64,000 bases of DNA from Puccinellia tenuiflora. Lineage: Eukaryota > Streptophyta > Magnoliopsida > Poales > Poaceae. Made by a program: the position numbers and the translations under genes. Under the pieces are notes generated by a model that worked only from the letters and a program-made list of their open reading frames with translations, was not told the DNA's origin and ran no database searches. The stretch is from assembly GCA_012064385.1 (NCBI GenBank), contig QRDG01000416.1:372001-436000 (forward strand), given 5' to 3'. The number at the start of each line of letters is the position of its first letter. Positions within the stretch are counted from its first letter, which is position 1. Below, piece after piece: positions 34,542 through 48,028 of the stretch.

Positions 34542-36798
34542 AACAACAAGTAAGTAAGCCTAGCTATATGGCTATAAAGAAAGCGCTTTACGGGAGGCAA
34601 CCCGGTTGTTTTTATTTGGATTTTCTTTGTATCCTCTTGCTGTAACAAGAGATTGTTTTCTTAGTTTAGTTTCTGGAATTTTTAATAAAGTGCCAAGTTT
34701 ACCCATTTTGGTTTGAAAAAGTTGTTATTTCTATGTCGGAGATTTTATTCCTGCACAGAGTCTATGCACGGTTTGATTTTTCATTATTATTCGGTAAATC
34801 CGAATGAGCTGATATTTTTACTGTAATTGCAACTTTTCATCCTCTGTATGAATGAATTTTTTCATAATTTATTGGCAAGTTTTAGTAGGACAGAAAAATA
34901 CGTTTTGACTGCTGCTGTTTTTCTGGACAGATTCTGTCCCATATTGTTTTATGCATAGTTTGAACTATTGAGTTGATCCAATTAAGTTTATGAGTATACA
35001 TACAACATTATACACTCTCTGATCATTCATATGAATTTTAGTCCATGGATTATATGCAGCAAGAAACTTGTTTGTTTATCTCTACTAATATCACCCCACA
35101 GAAAAGGAATGGGAGAAACAGTGTTTTGAAGTTTTTTCACGGGGATTGGAGGAGATGCACCATGAGTTATCTAAGGATGGTGAAAACCATAAGCTTGGGG
35201 ATATGAACATCCCCACTGAACCTACACACTCTCGGTTTGCACACGTCTAACTTCTGTTTTTGTATCAATGCACTTTATCGCATAAACTTGGAGCGTCTTT
35301 TTGTTTGTTTTTGCTTTGATTTTTATTTTGTGAGACCACCACACTATCTTTTATATATGAGAATGCTACTGGAAATTTGGGTTGAAATATCTTGCATGCT
35401 TTTATTGTATTGGGAAAAGGGATGTCTAAGTTGATTTTTAATGACACATATAGTTGCATGATTCATGAGCCTCTTTATGAGTAATAATTTGCAAATGCTT
35501 TATCATGAGCTATCTTTTATTCATGTTTTGATGCTGTATGTTATTTCACTTTGTTTGACATGAATTAGTTAGTTCTATGGACACTCATGCATGCATCTAG
35601 ATGGTCATCTTTCTCCCTTTTGCTAGCCCAAAAATTTCAACAAGTAAAAACTTGTTTCCAACACCTTCAGCCCAAGTTTTTCCAGTGAGTCCACCATATC
35701 TACCTATTAGCTTTATGCTATTCCAAGTATGTTTATCATGTTATATGTGTTATCTATACCTCTAAATGAAAATGAAGATGTTATTTATTGTAATTGTAAA
35801 AGTTGGTTAAAAAGCTCTCGTGAACTTGATGCTCACTTTACTTTTATTGCATTAAAAAAGATGAACCATTGTGATTAATATTATGAAGATAGTGGCTTGA
35901 TAAATGTTTAAGGTTGGGAGTTAGAAATAAATGTGGAAATAGAGTTAAGTTTAAATGAGTTTGTATAAATGGTTAGAGAGAAACCTGGTCCGCTAATCTA
36001 AGCCATGCACCATTCATGGTGAAAATTTACTTACATGCTATTTTGAACCCTCTGTGATACAACCTACAATAAAAAGCTATATCAAGTGGTAAATAAAGAG
36101 GGCGTTGAGATTGTTCAATATGTTTGTTTGTCTTGTTGTTTTGATATGGGCTTGATCCATATCATGGGACAAGAGGTACCCCAGTTGAGACTCTTGATTA
36201 TACCGTTATTACTTACAATGATAGATAACTTAAACTTGCTTTATTTCCCAAGTTGAGTAATCATGGTGTAGGCACTTGTATTCAAGGGGCATGAGACATC
36301 TAACCTTTACTTTATCAAGGCCACTACTCATATTTGCTTTCACATTCAGCTTTAATCATTCAAGATGCTATGATAGGGGAATGAGAGCTTGACACCAAGT
36401 ATTACCATTGCAATCAATAACTTAAGTAGAATAGTTTGGAGGATAGATGAAACTTATGCATGCTTTACCTCTACTTATTTATATATCATTTCCAAAGTGT
36501 CCACCTTTTATATTCAGATTTTCTACACTCTATGGACCTCAAGTATGCAAAAGTAAGAATGTCATATTACTATCTTTTATGTTACACTTTGTGAACTATC
36601 ATTGAACATCCTTGCATTGAATATTTGATATCACTTTATAAATTGTTTGCATATTGCTACTTCTTTGAAATAATGAATCATTTGACTTTATGTAGCAGTA
36701 GCAATCGTCTTTTATATCCATGTTTTTATTATATTGCAAAGTTCATGTTAGTTTTATCACTTTCATACTCGAGTACGAGCATGAGTTAGGCTTGGGGA
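34542..36798 (+). repeat. Non-coding 3' interior of gypsy element
   Basis: AT-rich interior begins with the typical 'aaagcgctttacgggaggcaacc' segment and ends with a polypurine tract-like AGGCTTGGGGA just before the 3' LTR. Only short ORFs are present. Confidence 0.65.
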
Positions 36799-38579
36799 TG
36801 TTGATGCATCTAAAATGCATACATGAACTTTGCACTATAATAGTCATATTCCAATCATATTTGCATCATATAAGGGGTATATTACTGTTATTTAATGATT
36901 TTTGATAATTTATAATGATTTCCCCTTTTATGGAATTAATCCTGCGCAGGCAGAAAACCCCTATTTCTTTCCTTATTTGTTTCAGGACCTTAACGACGTC
37001 ATAATGAGCTATAAATTTACGGGGGTCATTATTTTGGAAGGAGAAGATTTAGGAGCGAAAGAAGTCAACGAACGGAGGCCGGAGGACCAAAAGGGTGGGT
37101 CCCATGCGGCCAGGTACTGTAGCCGCGTGGGCCTATCCCAATTGGCCCTCGTGGCCCCGTTTGCATCGATCCTTCGCCCAGAAGCTTCCTCGTGACCTAA
37201 AAACGCCTATATAAAGAGCCCCCCGACGTTCTCCGAAGAGAGAGCCGCCACACGAGAGAAACAAGAAACAGAGACTAGGAGGCTGCAGATTGGAGGGGGA
37301 AAACTCTGGCGGAGCCCTGCCGGAGAGGTCTCCTTCTTCTCCATCGACATCTCCACCGTCTCCATGATGAAGAGGGAGTAGTCCACCTCTGGACTATGGG
37401 TTTGTGGCAGTAGCATATGTATCTCTCTCTCTCTTGAGCTTCACTAATTAGCACCGTATGAGCTGCTGAACATGATTACGGTCACCGTTGTATTACCATT
37501 GTGGTGGATCTTTCTATGAGTTAATATATGTTGAGATTGCAATGTTATATTTCAGTTATGAAATTAGATGCATATTATGTACCCCGTTCTTGTATCCTTG
37601 TTATGATCAAGCATGTTTACGAGAGCGTGTGTGGGGGAACATGTGCATTAGTTGGAGTAACAGGGGTGGTGAAGTGATAAGCTGACAACTTAATATCATG
37701 ATCCATTGGGTGTTTACCTTACTTTGTTACCTCACTAGGGATAAACCAAAATACCATGTTGTAGGGTAGGAGGAGTGACATGCCTCTACCTAAGACTAGA
37801 TCCATCATGTGTTTATTTTCACTTCATTTCATTAATCTTAAAGCTATACTCTGATGTTATCTTAATTACTAAGGTGCATGATTTAGTTCACATCTTGGTG
37901 GAGTATAAGTGAGACTAATAATCAAAAGGTCTCTATGTTAGGACGTGATGCCCATATAATTAGTAACATGTCATTAACCTTGTTTGCAATCTCATATGTT
38001 AAATCTATGTCAACTCATTTGCTACACTATATTAAAGAGAGAGTGCATGTGTGAAACCATGAACCCCGGTCCATTTTTAATCATAAGAAACAACTTTCCA
38101 ACCACTTTTAAGCATCTTTTACATTCAGCAATTTTAAAATCAGAAAATACAAAAACACTTTTACTTCTTGCATTCACATATAAAAACCCCAAAAATACCA
38201 TCCATCATCATTACTATCATCCTTGCATACTTATTCACCACCATTGCATTTTTATTTACTGTTTTGCATTCATTATCATCTTAATATCATTCTCACACCT
38301 TGTGCTTGACAACCAATTGGTGAGGTTGAGGGCACAAAGCAATCTATTTTGTTTGCAGGAAATCTAGAGAAGGACAAGAAGATAAAACCCACACTACTGA
38401 TTCCCCGAGAGTTCGATATTAAACCCTCGAGTCACCTTCTTGGGGAAAAACTACCACTTCTACATACTCTGCACTTGGAGGCTCAACCTATCCCTAATAT
38501 ATTATCTTCCTTTCAGGGTATCAAGAGTATTTGTTGGCGTTGTTGAGGGAGAAGAACACTCTCATCAATCTCGTCATCA
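36799..38579 (+). repeat. 3' LTR of gypsy element
   Basis: Starts TGTTGATGCATC after the polypurine tract and ends CTCGTCATCA. From about 37160 on it is nearly identical to the truncated 5' LTR. A TATATAAAGAG TATA box lies at about 37210. It joins directly to copia pol sequence at 38580. Confidence 0.8.
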
Positions 38580-39818
38580 CCATCTTGCTTATGCATCCCA
38601 TTATAACTTTAAATTGCAACAAATGAATGTGAAAACTGCATTTCTTAATGGTCCTTTAAAGGAATTGGTTTTTGTTAAGCAACCCACGGGGTTCGAGGAC
38701 CCCAACTTCCCTAACCATGTCTACAAGCTTGATAAGGTGCTTAAACAAGCACCACGTGCGTGGTATGAGCACCTTAGAGAGTTATTGTTAGACCGTGGAT
38801 TTGAAGTTGGGAAAATTGACCCCACCCTTTTTACTAAGAGGGTTAACGGCGAGCTTTTCGTTTGCCAATTATATGTTGATGGTATTATCTTTGGCTCGTC
38901 TAACAAAGCTTTTAATGATGAATTTTCAAAGCTTATGACCGATAGGTTTGAGATGTCCATGATGGGTGAATTGAAGTTCTTTCTTGGATTTGAGATCAAG
39001 CAATTGAGAGGAGGAACTTTTATTAGCCAAGCAAAATATATTCAAGACATGCTCAAGCGATTCAAGATGGAAGATGCTAAGGAGAATAAGACTCCTATGG
39101 ATACCAAATGCCATCTACAACCTAACTCAAAGGGTATAGATGTGGATCGAAAGTTATACTGCTCCATGATAGGTTCGTTGCTTTATCTTTATGTATCTAG
39201 ACCCGATATTGTGTCGAGTGAAAGTGTGTGTGCAAGGTATCAAGCCGCTCCTAAAGAAAGCCACGTGTTGGTGGTCAAAAGAATCCTTCGATATTTAGTT
39301 CATACCCCAAAGTTTGGTTTGTGGTACCCATAGGATTCATCTTTCACTCTTTGTGGGTATTCGGACTCGGATTGCGCCGGTGATCAAGATGATAGGAAAT
39401 CAACTTCCGGGGCATGCCAATTCCTTGGTAGGTCCTTGGTCAGTTGGTCTTCTAAGAAGCAAAATTGTATATCTCTCTCCATCGCCGAAGCCAAGTATGT
39501 GGCGGTGGATGCACTCAATTGTTATAGATGAGGAAAACTTTAAAGGAATGCGGTATCAATCGTGACAAAGTGGCTCTTTTGTGTGACAATGAAAGTGCTA
39601 TCAAGATTGCTTACAACGCGGTGCAACATTCAATAATGAAGCATATTGAGATTCGTCATCACTTCATTAGAGATCATGTTGCCCGTGGAGATATTGAGCT
39701 AGCTTATGTCCCCACCAAAGACCAACTTGCCGATATATTCACGAAGCCACTTGATGAAGCAAGATTCACTTATTTGAGGAATGAGCTAAATATCATGGAT
39801 TCAAGGAGCTTGACTTGA
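38580..39818 (+). pseudogene. Sirevirus-type copia pol: RT and RNase H remnant
   Basis: The reverse transcriptase begins mid-domain (LAYASHYNFKLQQMNVKTAF) and runs through KQAPRAWYE, FVCQLYVDG and MGELKFFLGF. The catalytic YVDD box is YVDG, and three residues expected before KQAPRAWYE are missing. A TAG after GLWYP (about 39331) and a frameshift break the RNase H part, which ends RHHFIRDH...QLADIFTKPLDEARF, stop 39818. The element is dead. Its upstream half was lost where the gypsy element abuts it. Confidence 0.85.
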
Positions 39819-40030
39819 CCATCTTGCATACACACATATAGGTTCAACTTCTATTTGGTTTAGGTGTAGGCATGGATTTAGGGGGAGTATTGTCCTAAAT
39901 ACTTGGGCTCTCCCACCCCCCAATATGCCCAAAGTAAAAATCATTTGTCTCTATTTTCAATTCATGAATTGTGAGCTTTTAATGATGAGTTTGAGTGAGA
40001 ACCAAAGATACAACTTCACGGTGTCTCACT
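39819..40030 (+). repeat. Sirevirus post-pol region, first part
   Basis: Non-coding sequence after RNase H. It is interrupted at 40030 by the Athila-like element and probably continues at 48029, since TCACT (40026-40030) and TCACC (48029-48033) look like a slightly decayed 5-bp duplication. Confidence 0.6.
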
Positions 40031-41612
40031 TGATACGTCCCAGATGTATTTATAATTTTTTATGTTTCATGCTTCATTATATATCATTGCAACATGTTTT
40101 TATAATGTTTTTTTATCATTTTGGCATATTTCTGGAACTAACCTATTGACAAGATGCCCAGTGCCAGTTCCTGTTTTCTGATGAATTTTTGTTTCAGAAA
40201 AATTGTTCGGGGAAGTTTCTCGGAATCAGCTGGAAATTTACATGATTTATTTTTACAAAGAAACAAAGACGGAGCAAGGAGGGGAGCTGCAGGGGGGCCC
40301 ATAGAACCCAGAAGACACCCAGGTGCGGCCCAGGTGCTGGCTGTGCCGAGGTCCCACCTGGACGACTGGTCCACCTCCTCGAGTCGCCCTTTCGCCTATA
40401 AATCGCCTTCACCTTGTAAACCCTCGATGCCCGATCATATTCTCCAGAAAACATCAGAGTCCGCCACCGTTGCTAACACTAGATCCGGAGGGTCCTGAAG
40501 CTCTTCCCGGCACCCTGCCAGAGGGGGAAATCATCACCGGAGGCATCTACACCACCATGCCTGCCTCCGGAGTGATGCGTGAGTAGTCCACCACGGGACT
40601 ATGGGTACATGGCAGTAGCTAGATGGTTGTCTCTTCTCCTTGTACTCCATTGTTTAGATCTTATGAGCTACCCTACATGATCAAGGTCATATTATCTGTA
40701 ATTGCTACATGATGTGTTTGCTTGGATACGATGAATTGTGGAAATCATTACTCTTGTTCATCTATGTGTTGTCTTTTATCTATGCTCTTGCATGATCTTT
40801 GATGCTAGTGGATGCTTTGGCCAAGTAATTGTTAGTATCTTCAGAGAAAGTATTTATGCTAGATAGTGGGTTCATGCCTTTTTTGTGCGGAGCGCGACTA
40901 ACAGAAACGCTCATGCCAGGATTATGTTGTTGCCACTAGGGAGAAAACAGCGGTGTAATTTCCTTCTGTTATTTATGTTGCTTACATTATGCACTTTGCT
41001 TATTGCAATGATCTGTTGCTTGCAACTTAATACTTCTGGGAGACATGCTCGATAGCGATCTCAGGGGTGGATTATTAGTCATAGATGCAGTTGGATAACG
41101 GTCTATGTATTTTGACGTAATGCCCATATTAGATGAAACGGTGAACTATATTGTTTTATGATAGCATTGTTATGCGCCCACAATTTTGTCAATTGCCTTG
41201 CTGTAATTTGTTTACCCATCATGAATATCTTCTAGAGAGACACCACTAGTTATCTGTGGACCCCGGTCCTATTTTCCTACACTGTTTACAACCGTTTTAA
41301 CAGCTTTCCGTACTCATTTGCTCGCTGGTCATATTTTACTCTAATCATATTTTACACTTGCACATTTAATTCTTTGTGTTTAGCAAGCCGGAGAGATTGT
41401 CAACCTCTCTGTTTCTTTGGGGCAAAGTAGTTTGTCCGTGATTGTGTGCAGGTCCACGTCAATTGTCGTAAACGGCGTCGTTGACACATTGCTAAGCCTT
41501 CTCCAAGTCCTACTGGATTCGATAACCTTGGTTTTGTAATCAAGCGAAACTGCTGCTACACTACATCATACCTTCCTCTTGGGGTTCCCCAGCGAACGTG
41601 TGATCCACGTCA
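40031..41612 (+). repeat. LTR A of Athila-like element
   Basis: 1582 bp, starts TGATACGTCCCAGATG and ends GATCCACGTCA. A CTATAAATCG TATA segment lies near 40399. A primer-binding site follows. By eye it is more like LTR C than LTR B. Confidence 0.85.
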
Positions 41613-41623
41613 AGCTCTTTTTC

Positions 41624-41640
41624 TGGCCCCGTTGCCGGGG
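41624..41640 (+). other. Primer-binding site, tRNA-Asp type, one mismatch
   Basis: TGGCCCCGTTGCCGGGG differs at one position from the complement of the plant tRNA-Asp 3' end. Confidence 0.8.
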
Positions 41641-41814
41641 ACTTGGAAGCTTCATCTAGGGGAGTTTCACACATCCTTTCACTTTACTTTGTTATTAACT
41701 TGCTTAGTTTACTTTTTGTTGTTCTCGTTTTGCTTTCCGTTTGCTTTAAGACTGAAAAACACAAAAAAGTTAAAAATTCCAGCACCAAGTTTGTTTCGGT
41801 TTTGTCTTGTTATC

Positions 41815-42650
41815 ATGGCTAGTTCCACCCCTTTTTCTCCGTCTCCTGAAGTTGAAGATTGTACTTTTAAACAAAGAGGTGGATAAAGTTTGAAAGATGC
41901 TTGGTATAGGATTAGTGATTCTCAACATTGTTCCACAAAGAAATATTCAGAGACTATTCTTTCTAGAAATTTATATGTTGGAATCACAAGCTGGTATAGG
42001 TATGTCCTAGACACTTTGACAGGTGGAAATTTCCTAGGCACTCCCTCAGTTGAGGCTTGCAACATTATTGAAAGTTTAGTTGGGACTCCACCTATTAATG
42101 AACCTAAAACTGAAGTTACAATGGAACACATCATGGAAAGGCTTGATTTCTTAGAGAAAAATTTGCCAAACATGAATTGGATAACTGAAATGGACAAGAA
42201 ACTTCTTGATAGCAGTAACAAGGTTGAGGGATCTTTAAAAAATATAAATAGAAGAATTAATAATCTTGAGACCAATAAAGGTAAGGATGATCAAAATTTG
42301 AGAATTGGCAAATTGGAAGAAACCATGGATGCTTTAAGTACAACTTTTTCCTCTTTCAAAATTAAACAGAAGGAAGCGCCAGTAGGAAGGGGACCTAAAT
42401 TTACTTATGTCCCCAAGGTTTCTGAACCAAAACCGAACAATATAAACAAGCTAAGTTCTCCTACTATTATTGAAAAAATTCTCAATGAATCAGACATAGG
42501 AGAGACTAAAATTTTAAATCCTATGAGATTGTTGAAATCAAAGAATCAACAAAGAGTCCTCTTAGTAGGGCTAGTTTTTCCTCTGAAGATGTCCTTGATG
42601 ATTTTGATATTGAAGTTGATTCTCATCAAACTTGAAATTTGCCCTTTTGC
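41815..42650 (+). pseudogene. Athila-like gag-like ORF, broken
   Basis: The frame starts MASSTPFSPSPEVEDCTF, meets TAA at about 41884, then continues in the same frame (LKDAWYRISDSQH..., TGGNFLGTPSVEACNII), followed by a coiled-coil-like stretch. A frameshift near 42525 is suggested, because the frame KSPLSRASFSSEDVLDDFD resumes in another phase. This is the usual single ORF of non-autonomous Sabrina/Wham-like elements; no pol follows. Confidence 0.7.
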
Positions 42651-42654
42651 CTAG

Positions 42655-45110
42655 CTAAAAGGCGTCAAAAAAAGCGCTTATGAGAGGCATCCCATTTTTA
42701 CCTACTATTTTATTTTTGTTTTGGTTGTGTTTTGGGTGATGTTACCTCTGCAATAACTCTCTTGTATCCTTTTGTTTTGGTTTTTGGTGCAAAGAATAGC
42801 CTCTAAAGAGAACCGGTGAGTTTGATGTCCAAAAACAGATTTCTATTCTTCACTGTTCAAAAATCCAAAAATTGACAGAACATCATATGTTTCTGCAAAT
42901 TTTTTACAGCAAGCATCCCGTTTTAATATACCTTTCTCTAGTTTTGAGTTTTCTGATTTGAGGTCCAGAAGTTCCCCGAAAAATTCATCTTTACAGTCTA
43001 TTCTGTTTTTGACAGATTCTGTCTTAGTTTTGCATTGCTTCTTTTACAAGCAAAGTGAAGTTCTTTTGAGGTCAAGAGCTTTACTTAGATCTTGATGACA
43101 GTAGCTAATGTTTAAAAATAAGTTCATGATATGTTCTTTGGAACAGAAGGAAGACATTATTTTTGTGGACTAACCCCTCTAATGAAGTTTGCTATAAGTT
43201 TTGCGTGAAGTAAGTTTTCAAGTATCCAGGAGCGAGGTGATGAAAGAAAATCAAGAAGGGATAAAAGATTAAGCTTGGAGAGGCTCCCCATGGACCCTCC
43301 TCTGAAATATTCAAGAAGTTAGAAGCGTCTAAGCTTGGGGATGCCCAAGGCATCCCCTTCTTTATCAACAATCATCGGTTTTACTCATGGTACTATATTT
43401 TTATTCCTTTACACATTATGTGATGTTCTTGGAGCGTCAGTTTGTTTTTACTTTCAGTTTGTTTGTGTTTGGTTCTCTGGTCTTTGCATGCTTGTTTGGG
43501 AGAGAGACACGCTCCGCTTTTTCATGAAAGACTCTTGTTCTTCACTTATATGTGTTAAGTGTTTAGTTTTTATTATTTTTGCTTCTAGCTCTTGTTTTTC
43601 ATGCATATCTTGTTTAGATCTGTTAGCTTTTGTAGTTAGGAGGTATTATCTTGTGCTTTTACCTTTTATTTGCTTCAAATAAGTTGATTGGGATTTGGGT
43701 GAAGGGAAATTATCATGTAGCAAGTGTGAAAAGTGCTTGCATAATCTTCTAGATCATTATCTTGAATATTTGAGACTTCAATTGTTTAGAGATATGAAAT
43801 AGATTAAATGCTTAAACTGGTGGATCATCTAGTAAGAATGGATTAGTAAAGAACTACCGTAAAGCTTAAAATTATGGTGCTTGTCCTGCTTGGTAGCTCT
43901 CAAAGTCTAGATATTCTTTTTGCAAAGAGTTGGTTTGGCTAACAAGGTAGACGGTGTGAAGTCTAATGGTTATGCATAATATATATCTGTAGTCATTCAT
44001 TGAACCAAGTTGGTGTTATGTGTTTGCTTGATACCTTGCTAAGCCCAAAAATTCCGTACTGAGAGGGAATACTTCTCGTGCATCCAAATCCCTGAGCCAA
44101 ATATCTTTGCCATTTGTGTCCACCATACCTACCTACATGTGGTATTTCCTTGCCACTCCAAGTAAATTTGTCATGTGCTACCTTTAAAACTTTCAAAATT
44201 TTCCTTTTTGTGTCTCTGTTTTTAAGCTCATGAGGAAGTAGTAGCGAAGCTAGATATAACCTGTGACAAGCAAGGTCATTTCCCCCCTTTCACCCGGTGA
44301 GGATGGATTACGTGCTCACTTGAATTTGCCGAGAGCTGGCTTAATCAAAATATAAATATAACCCATCATTCTCCTCCGCACAGTGTAAACCAGAGAAATC
44401 AGTCAAACATTGGTTAGTGGTGAAACAAAGGAGAACGAGGAGTGACCTCATTCCTCTAAGTACCAGCCGCTCTCAAAAGTCTAAAAGCCTTGCTTGACAT
44501 AGGGGACTAGCAAGTTTATTTACTGCGCAGTCGTTGATGAAAGCACGCATATCTCAAAACTGTTTTACTTCCGTTAAAAAAACTCTAGCACATGACTAAT
44601 CTGTGATTCCCTCTGCGAAGGGCCTTTCTTTTACTTTTATGTTGAGTCAGTTTTCCTTCCCCTTCTTGACCCCTCAAGCAATCACTTGGTGTCAACTTTG
44701 GTTCAAGTTTTACTTCATGTTATCTTTATGTCTAACCATGAAAACTTTGTATTGACTTTATCTTGAGATAAACATGTTGCAAGTTGAAACTTTTGCTGAA
44801 AACTTAAATCTTCCTTTGTGTTGGCCAAACTCCTTTGCCGAAAGAATATTGCTTTGTGAGATATCAATCATTGTCAGGTGTTATACTTTTAGGTCTCCAA
44901 AGTACTCTTTTCTAATAAATGCTTTTTTAGATGTTGCACCTGGTTAATCATTGTTTGTTTCATTCAATTAACCATTGTCTTGGATCACTTCATTCCGATC
45001 ATGTGCTTTACAATATTATTTGATGAGGATTGTGTTGGTAGCATGTCACCTCAAAAATTATTCTGTTATCATTTACCTACTCGAGGACGAGCAGGAATTA
45101 AGCTTGGGGA
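42655..45110 (+). repeat. Non-coding interior of Athila-like element
   Basis: Begins with the 'aaaaaagcgcttatgagaggca' segment equivalent to that at 34580 and ends with AATTAAGCTTGGGGA, the polypurine tract before LTR B. The segment 44035-44245 is repeated at 735-941. No protease, RT or integrase is present. Confidence 0.7.
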
Positions 45111-46654
45111 TGCTTATACGTCCCAGACGTATCTATAATTTTTGATGTTCCATGCTTGATTATATATCAGTGCCACATGTTTTCATAATGTTTTTATATC
45201 ATTTTTCCATGATTTATGAAACTAACCTATTAACAAGATGCCCAGTGCTAGTTCCTGTTTTCTGCTGTCTTTTTGTTTCAGAAAAGTTGTTCGGGAAAGT
45301 TTCTCGGAATCATCTGAAAATTTACGTGAATTATTTTCACGAAGGAACAAAGACGGAGCCAGGAGGGGAGCTGCAGGGGGCCCCACAGCCCCCAGACGCC
45401 ACCCAGGCGCGGCCCAACCGTTGGCCGCGCCGGGGTCCCACCTGGGCGACTCCGTCGCCTCCTCGAGTCACCCTTTCGCCTATAAATTGTCTTCGACGCG
45501 GAAACCCTAGATACCGTATCATATTTTCTAGAAAACATTCGAGGCCGCCACCGTCGCCCTGCCGGAGGGGGAGATCAACACCGGAGGCATCTACACCACC
45601 ATGCCTGTCTCCGGAGTGATGCGTGAGTAGTCCACCACGGGACTACGGGTCCATGGCAGTAGCTAGATGGTTGTATCTTCTCCTTGTACTTCATTGCTTA
45701 GATCTTCTGAACTGCCTATCATGATCAAGATCATATTATCTGTAACTACTACATGATGTGTTTGCATGGATCCGATGAATTGCAGAAATCATTACTCTTG
45801 TTCATCTATGTGTTATGTTTTATCTATGATCTTGCATGCTCTCCAATGCTAGTGGATGCTTTGGCCGAGTAATTGTTAGTATTTTTAGAGAGGGTATTTA
45901 TGCTAGATAGTGGGTTCATGCCTCTTTTTGTCTGAGCTCGGGTTGGCAGAAACGATCAAGAGTAAAGATACGTTGTTGCCGCTAGGGGGAAAACAACGCT
46001 GTATGTCCTTGTGTTATTTATATTGCTTACATTATGCACTTTGCTTATTGCAATGATCTGTTGCTTGCAACTTAATACTTCTGGGTGACATGCTGGATAG
46101 CGATCCCGGGGTGGATTACTAGTCATATATACAGTTGGATAACGGTCTATGTATTTTGACGTAATGCCCATATTAGATGAAAGAGTGAAATATATTGTTT
46201 TATGATAGCATTGTTATGCGTCCACAATTCTGTCAATTGCCATGCTGTAATTTGTTTACCCATCATGTGTATCTTTTGGAGAGACACCACTAGTTATCTG
46301 TGGACCTCAGTCCTATTTTCCTACACTGTTTACAACTGTTTTAATAGTTTTCCGTCCTAATTTGCTCGCTGGTCATATTTCATTCTCATCATATTTTACA
46401 CTTGCACATTTAATTCTTTGTGTTCAGCAAGCCGGAGAGATTGACAAGCTCTGTGTTTCGTTGGGGAAAAGTAGTTTGTCTGCGATTGTGTGCAGGTCCA
46501 CATCAATTTTCGTAAACGACGCCATTGACACCTTGCTAAGCCTTCTCCAAGTCCTACTGGTTCGATAAGCTTGGTTTTGTAATCAAGGGAACTGCTGCTT
46601 TGCTGCATCATACCTTCCTCTTGGGGTTCCCTAGCGAACGTGTGATCCACGTCA
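45111..46654 (+). repeat. LTR B of Athila-like element
   Basis: Starts at about 45111-45117 (TTATACGTCCCAGACG) after the polypurine tract and ends GATCCACGTCA at 46654. CTATAAATTG TATA near 45480. It differs from LTRs A and C at shared positions (for example near 45700 against 40660 and 47080). Confidence 0.8.
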
Positions 46655-46673
46655 ATTGCCTTGCTGTAATTTT
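46655..46673 (+). other. Filler at LTR-LTR junction
   Basis: ATTGCCTTGCTGTAATTT at the join of LTR B and LTR C matches the middle of the same LTR (41189-41208), not its end or start. It looks like templated filler from end-joining. Confidence 0.65.
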
Positions 46674-48028
46674 TACGAAGAAACAAAGACGGAGCTAGGA
46701 GGGGAGCTGCAGGGGGCCCCATAGACCCATACGCCACCTAGGTGCGGCCCAGGTGCTGGATGCGCCGGGGTCCCACCTATATGACTGGTCCACCTCCTCG
46801 AGTTGCCCTTTCTCCTATAAATCGCCTTCGTCTTGGAAATACTCGATGCCCGATCATATTCTCTAGAAAACATATGAGGCCGCCGCCATCGCCAACCCTA
46901 GATCGGGACGGTTTTGAAGCTCTTCCCAACACCCTGCCAGAGGGGGAGATCGTACCGGAGGCATCTACACCACCATGCCTGCCTCCGGAGTGATGCGAGA
47001 GTAGTCCACCACGGGACTACGTGTCCATGGTAGTATCTAGATGGTTGTCTCTTCTCCTTGTACTCCATTGTTTAGATCTTGTGAGCTGCCCTACATGATC
47101 AAGGTCATATTATCTGTAATTGCTACATGATGTGTTTGCTTGGATCCGATGAATTGTGGAAATCATTACTCTTGTTCATTTATGTGTTATGTTTTATCTA
47201 TGATATTGCATGCTCTCTGATGCTAGTGGATGCTTTGGCCAAGTAATTGTTAGTATCTTCAGAGAGAGTATTTATGCTAGATAGTGAGTTCATGCCTTTT
47301 TTGCGCGGAGTGCGACTGACAGAAACGTTCATGCCAAGTTTGTGTTGTTGCCAGTAGGGAGAAAACAGCGGTGTAATTACTTGTGTTATTTACATTGCTT
47401 ACATTATGCACTTTGCTTATTGCAATGATCTGTTGCTTGCAACTTAATACTTCTGGGAGACATGCTGGATAGCGATCTCGGGGGTGGATTATTAGTCATA
47501 GATGCAGTTGGATAACGGTCTATGTATTTTGACGTAATGCCCATATTAGATGAAACGGTGAACTATATTGTTTTATGATAGCATTGTTATGCGTCCACAA
47601 TTTTGTCAATTGCCTTGCTGTAATTTGTTTACCCATCATGCATATCTTCTGGAGAGACACCACTAGTTATCTGTGGACCCCGGTCCTATTTTCCTACACT
47701 GTTTACAACCGTTTTAATAGCTTTCCGTACTCATTTGCTCGCTGGTCATATTTTACTCTCATCATATTTTACACTTGCACATTTAATTCTTTGTGTTCAG
47801 CAAGCCGGAGAGATTGACAACCTCTCTGTTTCGTTGGGGCAAAGTAGTTTGTTTGTGATTGTGTGCAGGTCCACGTCAATTATCGTAAACGGCGCCGTTG
47901 ACACCTTGCTAAGCCTTCTCCAAGTCCTACTGGATTCGATAATCTTGGTTTTGTAATCAAGGGAAACTGCTGCTACACTGCATCATACCTTCCTCTTGGG
48001 GCTCCCAGCGAACGTGTGATCCACGCCA
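46674..48028 (+). repeat. LTR C, missing its first ~230 bp
   Basis: Begins within the LTR (at the 'acgaagaaacaaagacgga' segment) and ends GATCCACGCCA at 48028. Very similar to LTR A along its length. Its right flank TCACC resembles TCACT at the left of LTR A. Confidence 0.8.
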
